Shown here piece after piece: positions 1-5,838 of a stretch of DNA of 6,599 nt. The stretch is from Desulfobacula sp. (GTDB lineage: Bacteria > Desulfobacterota > Desulfobacteria > Desulfobacterales > Desulfobacteraceae). The stretch is from contig JAQICW010000099.1 in NCBI GenBank assembly GCA_027858355.1, forward strand, positions 1 through 6,599, in the 5' to 3' direction. The position numbers and the translations under genes are program-made. Position 1 is the first letter of the stretch; each line of letters opens with the position of its first letter. The notes beneath the pieces are model-generated. The model made no database searches. It was given only the letters and a program-made list of their open reading frames with translations, and had not been told where the DNA came from.

Positions 1-837
1 CAAATAGATCATGAATGGTTGATGAAATTTTTAAAGCATCGAATAGCAGACAAAAGAATGCTGCGGCTGATTAGAAAATGGCTCAAAGTAGGTTTTGTGG
101 AAGATGGAAAGCGAAAGCCGCAAGAAATCGGCACCCCTCAGGGATCGGTGATTTCACCGCTTTTGGCAAATATCTATCTTCATTATGCACAAGATTTATG
201 GGCGCATCAGTGGAGAGAAAGGCATACAGGCGGAGACGTTATCATAGTACGTTACGCCGACGACAGTGTTGTTGGTTTTCAATACAAAAATGATGCAGAG
301 AGATTTCTCAAGGATTTAGTCGAAAGGATGGGCAAGTTTGGTCTTAAACTACACCCTGACAAGACCCGACTAATAGAATTTGGACGTTTTGCAGAGGCCA
401 ATCGCCGGAAAAGAGGTGATGGTAAACCTGAAACGTTTGATTTTCTTGGTTTTACACATTCCTGCTCAAAGACAAGAAATGGAAAATTTTTCATTCGCCG
501 TAAAACTATTAAGAAACGGTTTGTCAAAAAGTACAAGGAAGTAAAACAGGAACTTAAAGAACGTATGCATGATGATGTAATAGAAACAGGTAAGTGGCTG
601 AATTCAGTAATAAGAGGGTTTCAGAACTATTATGCTGTTCCCGGCAATATGAATTTAGTAAAAAGTTTCTATGACCAAACAACAAGGGCATGGCTCCACA
701 CACTGAGACGTAGAAGTCAAAAAGGGCGTAACTTTACATGGGAACGCTTTGAAAAACTAATCAGATGGTTGATACCAAGAGTCAGAATGGTACACCCTTT
801 TCCAAATCAGAGATTTCAGCGTTATTACCCGAGGTAG
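1..837 (+). CDS. ltrA: Group II intron reverse transcriptase/maturase, C-terminal part
   Basis: The intron-encoded protein helps the intron RNA splice and copies it into DNA at a new site. The frame is open from base 1, so the N-terminus is cut by the window edge; the first methionines near 22-24 are internal. Visible 278 residues: RT block 4 GTPQGSVISPLLANIYLH (from about 130), the catalytic YADD box at 253-264 within VRYADDSVV, block 6 KFGLKLHPDKTRLIEF, block 7 FDFLGFTHS, then the basic thumb and maturase (X/GIIM) region with WLNSVIRGFQNYYAVPGN. It ends with PRVRMVHPFPNQRF close to the stop, with no room for an HNH endonuclease domain. The YADD aspartates and PQG loop are intact and there is no frameshift, so the visible part looks functional. 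Mobility cannot be judged without the 5' half. Confidence 0.97.
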   Translation, partial: QIDHEWLMKFLKHRIADKRMLRLIRKWLKVGFVEDGKRKPQEIGTPQGSVISPLLANIYLHYAQDLWAHQWRERHTGGDVIIVRYADDSVVGFQYKNDAERFLKDLVERMGKFGLKLHPDKTRLIEFGRFAEANRRKRGDGKPETFDFLGFTHSCSKTRNGKFFIRRKTIKKRFVKKYKEVKQELKERMHDDVIETGKWLNSVIRGFQNYYAVPGNMNLVKSFYDQTTRAWLHTLRRRSQKGRNFTWERFEKLIRWLIPRVRMVHPFPNQRFQRYYPR

Positions 838-870
838 GAGCCGTATGAGGTAATACCTCACGTACGGATC
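838..870 (+). ncRNA. Group II intron domain V (catalytic hairpin)
   Basis: This is the catalytic core hairpin of the ribozyme. It begins immediately after the maturase stop codon. Lower stem: GAGCCGTA (838-845) pairs with TACGGATC (863-870), with U846-G862 as a wobble pair. A two-base A860-C861 bulge follows on the 3' side, as is standard. The upper stem GAGG (847-850) pairs with CCTC (856-859). The AGC catalytic triad is at 839-841. Two departures from the textbook form: the base facing G840 is A868 rather than the common U, and the cap is TAATA instead of a GNRA tetraloop, giving 33 rather than 34 nt. Confidence 0.85.
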
Positions 871-910
871 TGTGCGGGGGGTGCTGGGTAACCGGCATTC
901 CTACCGTGAC
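871..910 (+). ncRNA. Group II intron domain VI with branch-point A
   Basis: Domain VI supplies the adenosine whose 2'-OH attacks the 5' splice site. Here GTGCTGG (881-887) pairs with CCGGCAT (892-898), including G-U wobbles, around a GTAA tetraloop (888-891). The stem continues with G878-G880 against T899-C901, and C875-G877 against C904-G906. T902 and A903 are left unpaired opposite a continuous G run, making A903 the likely branch point. Seven bases (904-910) then remain to the proposed 3' splice site, which matches the usual 7-8 nt spacing. Confidence 0.75.
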
Positions 911-1041
911 CCGTTATCCAACAAAAAGACCTGTCCGAATTTACAAGCAGAATGGCTTCCAATGGCTGCCTCATAGATGTAAAATCAATGCTTAATATTG
1001 AAGATACAGAAAAAAACAATATAAATTTCTGGCGATTATAA
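911..1041 (+). CDS. UDP-sugar dehydrogenase (WbpA/TviB-like), C-terminal 3' exon split by the intron
   Basis: Enzymes of this family oxidise a UDP-N-acetylhexosamine at C6 to the uronic acid in the cytoplasm, using NAD. From the proposed splice junction, the frame of codons 913-1041 is open and reads VIQQKDLSEFTSRM, then NGCLIDVKSML, and ends NINFWRL and TAA. The pattern hydrophobic-IDVKS, then 15-20 residues, then a final WRL is how I know the end of nucleotide-sugar dehydrogenases to look. About 43 residues remain, close to the distance from the conserved AVxH stretch to the end of these proteins. If the intron ends at 910, the exon begins with CC, which would complete a codon such as GCC (Ala) to give AVIQQ. 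The next gene, an epimerase of the same pathway, supports the call. The 5' exon lies upstream. Without splicing the product would be truncated; with splicing it could be restored. Confidence 0.75.
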
Positions 1042-1075
1042 AGCTGAAACTGATTTGATTACCCCACCCAATGAC

Positions 1076-1079
1076 AAGG
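1076..1079 (+). promoter_or_regulatory. Possible ribosome binding site of wecB
   Basis: AAGG lies 11 bases before the ATG at 1091. It is short and rather far away, but it is the best purine run near this start, and it favours 1091 over the TTG at 1055, which has nothing comparable before it. Confidence 0.35.
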
Positions 1080-1090
1080 TCCAACTATCT

Positions 1091-2185
1091 ATGAAAATTT
1101 TTCTAATTGCAGGCGCAAGACCCAATTTCATGAAAATTGCTCCCACTGCCAGGGCATTTGATAAGCATAGCCAGATCAACTATAAAATTGTCCACACCGG
1201 CCAGCACTACGACAAAAACATGAGCGATATCTTTTTTGAAGAACTTGGCATAAGACAGCCGGATTACCACCTGGGCGCTGGTGGCGGAACCCATGCCCAA
1301 CAGACCGCTAAAATCATGATCGGGTTTGAAGAGATCTGTGAAAATGACAGACCAGATCTTGTCATTGTTGTGGGGGATGTAAACTCAACCCTTGCCTGTT
1401 CAATAGTAGCAAAAAAAATGCAAATAAAAGTGGCCCATGTCGAGGCAGGTCTGAGAAGTTTTGATCTTTCAATGCCCGAAGAGATAAACCGTATGGTAAC
1501 AGATTCCATCTCTGATATGTTCTTTGTAACAGAAGAACAGGGCATGGAAAATCTTCTCAAAGAAGGGAAATCAAAGGAAAGTTTACATTTTGTAGGTCAT
1601 GTCATGATTGATAATCTTTTTTATCAATTGAAAAAGCTTAAGCTAATGGACACAACCGGCTTCCCGACAATTCAATTTAAACAAGCGCACAAACAATACG
1701 GTGTGGTTACACTTCATCGTCCTTCAAACGTAGACGATAAAGCAAGCCTTGAAACCATTTTTGAAACTTTGACCACTATTTCTGAAACTCTTCCCCTTAT
1801 TTTTCCAATTCATCCCAGAACCAGAAAAAACATGGAAGCCTTTGGCATAAAGCCGGGAGCCAATATTAAACTTACAGAACCTCTGTCTTACATGGAGTTT
1901 TTAAACCTCTGGAAAGATGCAAAAGTGACTTTAACAGACTCCGGTGGCCTTCAGGAAGAAACAACCGCTCTGAGCATCCCGTGCCTTACTATCAGGAATA
2001 ATACAGAACGTCCAATCACTGTTACACAAGGTACAAATGAACTCATGGGAACATCAAAAGAAAAAATCCTTGAGTCATTCAAAAAAATAATGGGTAATGA
2101 TTGGAAAACAGGACAGCGACCAGAGTTTTGGGATGGGAATACTGCTGAACGAATTGCAGATCTGATTTTGAAAATAAGAAGTTAA
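1091..2185 (+). CDS. wecB: UDP-N-acetylglucosamine 2-epimerase (non-hydrolysing)
   Basis: It interconverts UDP-GlcNAc and UDP-ManNAc in the cytoplasm, supplying ManNAc or ManNAcA units for surface polysaccharides. The 364 residues match the usual length of about 370. The fold is GT-B-like with two Rossmann halves. The N-terminal GARPNFMKIAP carries R10 and K15; TGQHY follows at 37-41. GDVNST has D96, HVEAGL has E118, and MPEEINR has E130/E131, all matching the catalytic acids of E. coli WecB by eye. VTLHRPSN has H209, HPRTR follows at 241-245, and the UDP-binding stretch TDSGGLQEE is at 282-290. I chose the ATG at 1091 because family members begin MK-hydrophobic-GxRP; an in-frame TTG at 1055 would add 12 unconserved residues. 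It starts 49 bases after the dehydrogenase stop, in the same direction, so the two probably share a transcript. The protein looks complete and active. Confidence 0.97.
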   Translation: MKIFLIAGARPNFMKIAPTARAFDKHSQINYKIVHTGQHYDKNMSDIFFEELGIRQPDYHLGAGGGTHAQQTAKIMIGFEEICENDRPDLVIVVGDVNSTLACSIVAKKMQIKVAHVEAGLRSFDLSMPEEINRMVTDSISDMFFVTEEQGMENLLKEGKSKESLHFVGHVMIDNLFYQLKKLKLMDTTGFPTIQFKQAHKQYGVVTLHRPSNVDDKASLETIFETLTTISETLPLIFPIHPRTRKNMEAFGIKPGANIKLTEPLSYMEFLNLWKDAKVTLTDSGGLQEETTALSIPCLTIRNNTERPITVTQGTNELMGTSKEKILESFKKIMGNDWKTGQRPEFWDGNTAERIADLILKIRS

Positions 2186-2241
2186 ATCAATGATAATGAA
2201 AGCCGATTTTGAAAAATAACATTATTCATAGATCTAAAAAA

Positions 2242-2331
2242 ATGAAATCTCAAAATCAAGAATGTCCCAATGAAATGGCCATGGCCCTTGTCGCTCTGGA
2301 AATTGTAGGGGAAGAAGGAGGAGCGGTATGA
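2242..2331 (+). CDS. Short unidentified frame, possibly the tail of a lost gene
   Basis: A 29-residue frame starts with ATG and ends with a TGA that overlaps the ATG of the large gene (ATGA at 2328-2331). The tail NEMAMALVALEIVGEEGGAV is GC-richer and protein-like, whereas the start MKSQNQE lies in AT-rich spacer sequence. I do not recognise the family. The stop-start overlap is typical of translationally coupled genes, so this may be the end of a gene that preceded the large one in its former context and was cut off near 2255-2275. It could also be a chance frame: the purine-rich EEGG stretch is simply the Shine-Dalgarno region read as codons. Confidence 0.35.
   Translation: MKSQNQECPNEMAMALVALEIVGEEGGAV
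2315..2321 (+). promoter_or_regulatory. Strong ribosome binding site of the large secreted protein gene
   Basis: AAGGAGG is a near-perfect Shine-Dalgarno sequence, six bases before the ATG at 2328. It settles the start of the large gene and suggests efficient translation. It is much stronger than the sites before wecB and before the gene at 5839. Confidence 0.8.
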
Positions 2332-5300
2332 GTAAATGGAAATTGTTCGTTGTGCTGGCAGTTCTTTCGTTGTCTCAGCCCTTGCGTGCCGAGGAGCCGC
2401 AGATCTTTACTTACACCCTGAGCATGCCGGATGTGGATACAGTGAAGGATGCGAGACGTTATCCGGGTAAACGTGCGGCCTTGATCGGTTTTAAAGGCCC
2501 ATGGACTGCTACAAAGCGTCTCCCTTTCAAGATTGGACCGGGCAGGGTGCGCGCGTATTCCCGCCAGTTTCCCGAAGGTGGCGACCGCAGGCAGACGATA
2601 ACGATCGGTGACCAGAAATGCGAAGCGATCGTCCTGAGAGGCCACAGCCAATACCATGCTGCCGAATACGTCTTTGACCTGAAGGAACCGACGGATCTGG
2701 TGACTTTCCGGGCGGAGCAAGCTGACGGGAAGCCAGGTCGTAAGATATGGTACAGCACAACCTTCACGAATGATCCCAACTGGAAGTACATAATGAGGTC
2801 CAAAAACAGAAAGGGAGAAAGGTGGTCCATCATATATCAGGAAGCGATCCTCGAGAATTCCCCGGGTAATCTTCTGCCGAATTCGGGATTCGAGGAAGGT
2901 ATTGCCGGGTGGGACATCACACCATACCGCAGCGGAGTCATGGTCAAACCCTCTCTTCTGAACAAGAAGGCAGCTCACGGATCATATTCGTTAGATGTGG
3001 GAAAGATGAAGATCTATTCGAGGTGGTTTCCGCTCAAAGGTAAGAAGAAATATACATTTGGTCTCTATCTGGCCAATGATAATCCGTTCAACCCGTTGAT
3101 TCAGCTCGAAGTGCAGGAACCGAACGGAAAAGCTCGGAAGATCAAGGACTCCGAATATAAGAAACGTATTGATTCGGATGTTGAGGGATGGAAACGCATG
3201 ACATTCTCTTTCGAGACTATTCCAGACGATCAGACCAGAAATGGTCATTATCGCTTGGTATTCACTGAACCACACATTATCAAAGAGAAAAAGAAGTGGC
3301 CCAAAACCAAAGGATTTTTCGATAAACCGGTTCTGATTGACTCGATTCAAATAGTCGAAGGCAATGACAAACCCTACGAACCTTATCAAGGAGTGGAGGC
3401 CGGTTTTGTTTCTCCCGTGACACAGGCAATCTTCACCGTCGGGGAGCCGTCCAGGATCCATTTCAATATGTTGAAGACTCCCGACACCAGTATCAAAACG
3501 TTCTCATACAAAGTCTTCGATTACTTTGACCGGCTGGTGCAGAGTGAAAAGACACTGGCGGTTGAGGGAGTTCACTTCAAGAAGGATGTCCCGTTCGACA
3601 CGAGCAGTGCGGGATTCTATCGTGTGCGCACCAAGGTTGAATACGCCCGCGGCGGCAAGCCTTATTCCCGCTGGGGTGATTTTTTCTACAACGTCGTCCA
3701 TCCTGCTAAACCAAGGGCGGATCGTCGGGAGAAGAGTCTGATCGGGGCATACTATACCAAGGCGCCTATGGGCCCTTACAGCTACGATGAAACAGCGAAG
3801 AAGTTTGGATTCTTCGAATTCAACACGCTAGGGCATTCATTAATGCGCTGGAAGTCCAATATCGCTCGTGGCTCGACTGCCGAGAACTTCAAGTACGACT
3901 GGCGGAACGCGGACCGTGAGATAGAGGGGTTCCGGTCCAAAGACATATCGATCGCCCTGCAATTCCACGTCAATGCCGGTGGCTCCTACGGAATACCCAA
4001 GCACGGCGAATACAAAGAGGGAGAGTTCTTCCAGTTCAAAGGAGAAAAGGGCAAGAAATTCAGTGCGCAGCTCTGGCTCGACTATGTGACGCAGTATGCA
4101 GCACGCTACAAGGGCATGTTCAACAAGTACGTGGTCCAGGACGAACCGGGGGGATATTTCACGCATGATCAGTACGCCAAGTTCTATCTTGCAACGTACA
4201 AGGCTATCAAAGAGGTCGACCCTGACACGCCGGTATTCTTCGATACCCATGTTGGTGGTATGAAATATATCACCGCCCTAAACTCACTCACCGGCAATAA
4301 AGCCCACGAACACATGGACGGGATTCATGCCTATCTGAGCAGTAAACACAGCGGCGCGGTCAGCAGTCAGGCTGCCGTTGGATTCCGGAAATGGATCCGC
4401 AAACACAATATGCCGCTTGTTACTGTAACGTGTTTTTCCGGCGCACAAAGATACGACACCAAAAAGGTGGAGAGGACCCCTGATTACTTTGATGTCCGTA
4501 ATAGTGAAGCTTTGAGCGTGCATTATTTTCTGGACGGAGTAGTCTGGGGCGGTTCTCGGTGCTTATATCACTACTATGGAGTGCATCCTGGCAAGCCCTG
4601 GGGGCTCTACCTCTTCGATGAAAGAGGGCGGGTCAAACCGATGTTTCATTTCTACTCTGCGGCCAACTATGTCATCGGCGCTCTTACCAAAACTGAATCC
4701 ATTGACGATTTTCCCAACTTCCGCATCGGTATCATAGAGACGGAATCAAATAAAGGTGCAGTGGTCCTTTACAGTGTGGATGGGAAGATCTACGACTTCT
4801 CTCTGGATGCAGCAGGTATCACCAAGGTACTGGACGGTTTCGGCAATCCAGTGACAGGGTGGAAAAAGAATGACAAGGTGCAGTACTTTGTGTCCAGTCA
4901 TCCCGTATACCTTATCCTGAACGATGTCACCGCTGTTCGTGAGACCATTAGGAACATAGTCTTCAAAGAGAAGATCCCCATTCGCTTCACATATTCCATG
5001 CATCCTGCCGGAGTACTACAGGTGAAGGCACTTTTGACCTGTGAAGATCCTCTGAAGGTGTCTACGGACATTCAGGATGTTTTCGATCTGCGAAAACGCC
5101 GGCGCCTTGTGGGTAAAGAAACAGAAAAAGGTCTCTACACGATCGAGATGCCGTTTATCGAACCGGCCTGGCGCTCTGTCACCCGGCCGTTCAACCTCAA
5201 TTTTTTGACCAATTTCGGCGATATCTCCGCAGACTATCAGGCAAAATACGGTGCTATTATTACAACCAAGCCCGGCGGCCAGGATGACGGCAAAATTTCT

Positions 5301-5798
5301 ACTGATGAATGGCCGGAAAAGCTCACTGGCAGGGTTCCTCTCAACGGATACTACTTCAAGAGCGAGGAGAAGAAGAATTACGTTCGCGGCACGGCATGTC
5401 TGACGATAGACGTCAAAAACCTTCGGGGAATGGTAGATCTGAAAAGAGCTGTAAGGGAATTCAACGTCCAGATGACATTGATACCCATAGATCCCCTGAC
5501 CGCTGCACTGATAGTGAAAAAGAAAATCGAGATCATTATCGACGGTGATAAGGGCACGGTGAAAGCCGGCAGGCCCTTCTCGTTCCCTGTGGCCAGGGGA
5601 AGTACTTCCTTAGAGTTCAGCATTCCGCTGGCGAGACTTTCCAACTTCAAGGCAGTGAATGGCTCTGCCTATGCTTTTAATGTCTCTTCCAAAGAACCGG
5701 AAAGATTCAAGAACAATGTGTGGTACCTTGATGCCGCCTGGAACGGACACGGATCGGACAAGCCCGAGCACTGGGGGCAGCTCATGGTTGTGAAATAA
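2328..5798 (+). CDS. Large exported glycoside-hydrolase-like protein with carbohydrate-binding modules
   Basis: A 1156-residue exported protein, probably binding or cleaving a polysaccharide; I cannot name its family. Residues 1-21 are a Sec signal peptide (basic start, hydrophobic FVVLAVLSL, likely cut after LRA); there is no lipobox cysteine. Residues 22-170 look beta-rich. About 180-345, opening NLLPNSGFEEGIAGWDI, resembles CBM4/9-type jelly rolls. About 355-460 is a beta-sandwich linker. About 470-790 reads as a TIM barrel: LIGAYYT start, a strand with QFHVNAG, then YVVQDEPGG with E606 placed like the acid/base Glu of clan GH-A enzymes, then VFFDTHVGG, MDGIHAYL, and late aromatic sequence with VVWGGSR and CLYHYYG. 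The strand where a nucleophile Glu is expected reads LVTVTCFSG, with no acid. About 795-866 is a small beta domain. About 985-1156 (DDGKISTDEW, LEFSIPLARL, final PEHWGQLMV) resembles CBM9. The start is set by the strong ribosome binding site. The gene is GC-richer than its neighbours, which suggests transfer. No membrane anchor is seen at the C-terminus. Confidence 0.93.
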   Translation: MSKWKLFVVLAVLSLSQPLRAEEPQIFTYTLSMPDVDTVKDARRYPGKRAALIGFKGPWTATKRLPFKIGPGRVRAYSRQFPEGGDRRQTITIGDQKCEAIVLRGHSQYHAAEYVFDLKEPTDLVTFRAEQADGKPGRKIWYSTTFTNDPNWKYIMRSKNRKGERWSIIYQEAILENSPGNLLPNSGFEEGIAGWDITPYRSGVMVKPSLLNKKAAHGSYSLDVGKMKIYSRWFPLKGKKKYTFGLYLANDNPFNPLIQLEVQEPNGKARKIKDSEYKKRIDSDVEGWKRMTFSFETIPDDQTRNGHYRLVFTEPHIIKEKKKWPKTKGFFDKPVLIDSIQIVEGNDKPYEPYQGVEAGFVSPVTQAIFTVGEPSRIHFNMLKTPDTSIKTFSYKVFDYFDRLVQSEKTLAVEGVHFKKDVPFDTSSAGFYRVRTKVEYARGGKPYSRWGDFFYNVVHPAKPRADRREKSLIGAYYTKAPMGPYSYDETAKKFGFFEFNTLGHSLMRWKSNIARGSTAENFKYDWRNADREIEGFRSKDISIALQFHVNAGGSYGIPKHGEYKEGEFFQFKGEKGKKFSAQLWLDYVTQYAARYKGMFNKYVVQDEPGGYFTHDQYAKFYLATYKAIKEVDPDTPVFFDTHVGGMKYITALNSLTGNKAHEHMDGIHAYLSSKHSGAVSSQAAVGFRKWIRKHNMPLVTVTCFSGAQRYDTKKVERTPDYFDVRNSEALSVHYFLDGVVWGGSRCLYHYYGVHPGKPWGLYLFDERGRVKPMFHFYSAANYVIGALTKTESIDDFPNFRIGIIETESNKGAVVLYSVDGKIYDFSLDAAGITKVLDGFGNPVTGWKKNDKVQYFVSSHPVYLILNDVTAVRETIRNIVFKEKIPIRFTYSMHPAGVLQVKALLTCEDPLKVSTDIQDVFDLRKRRRLVGKETEKGLYTIEMPFIEPAWRSVTRPFNLNFLTNFGDISADYQAKYGAIITTKPGGQDDGKISTDEWPEKLTGRVPLNGYYFKSEEKKNYVRGTACLTIDVKNLRGMVDLKRAVREFNVQMTLIPIDPLTAALIVKKKIEIIIDGDKGTVKAGRPFSFPVARGSTSLEFSIPLARLSNFKAVNGSAYAFNVSSKEPERFKNNVWYLDAAWNGHGSDKPEHWGQLMVVK

Positions 5799-5838
5799 GG
5801 AACAAGAACACGTTTACAAAGCAATTGGTTGCCCATAT

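Larger units (their letters stand above)
1..910 (+). mobile_element. Group II intron, 3' part (5' end outside window)
   Basis: A retroelement that splices from RNA and moves by target-primed reverse transcription. The window enters inside its reverse-transcriptase gene; the 5' ribozyme domains I-III and the 5' exon lie upstream and are not visible. What is visible, in order, is the maturase reading frame, a domain V hairpin starting right after its stop codon, a domain VI hairpin with a bulged A, and an AC dinucleotide at 909-910 that fits the usual AY 3' end. The 3' boundary at 910 is inferred from the branch-point distance and from the return of an unrelated open frame right after it. The encoded protein has no HNH endonuclease domain, so the element belongs to the endonuclease-lacking bacterial lineages; I do not assign a class. 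It lies on the same strand as the genes around it. Confidence 0.9.
2263..5798 (+). other. GC-richer compositional island (possible transferred cassette)
   Basis: From roughly 2260-2290 to the stop at 5798 the sequence is visibly richer in G and C than either flank. Spot counts of single 60-base lines: 3901-3960 has 37 G+C, 1501-1560 in wecB has 22, and 6361-6420 in the downstream gene has 11. These are picked lines, not averages. The change is abrupt at both ends and coincides with the large gene plus the short frame before it. No terminal repeats, transposase or tRNA gene mark the borders. Confidence 0.6.

Noticed and set aside
78..293. Second + strand open frame inside the reverse transcriptase
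   Set aside because: It is another frame of the clearly conserved RT coding sequence, with no motif.
1055..1090. TTG at 1055 as the start of wecB
   Set aside because: The 12 extra residues do not match the family, and the ATG at 1091 gives the standard MKIFLIAGARP start.
2209..2237. Possible promoter before the large gene (TTGAAA at 2209-2214)
   Set aside because: The hexamer 17 bases downstream is ATCTAA, far from a good -10 box; such matches are expected by chance in AT-rich spacer.
2186..2260. Terminator or inverted repeat in the spacer after wecB
   Set aside because: ATGATAATGA and ATTATTCAT are only imperfectly complementary and there is no GC-rich stem.
2256..2978. Long open frame on the - strand (240 codons) across the start of the large gene
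   Set aside because: It lies opposite the well-supported large gene, has no recognisable motif and has low-complexity Ser/Arg/Pro-rich translation; it is a shadow of the GC-richer coding strand.
3840..4250. Open frame of 136 codons on the - strand
   Set aside because: It is antisense to the barrel domain of the large protein, with no motif of its own.
5799..5838. Terminator after the large gene (GCAA TTGG TTGC at 5821-5832)
   Set aside because: The stem is only four base pairs and no T-run follows, so it is not a credible terminator.
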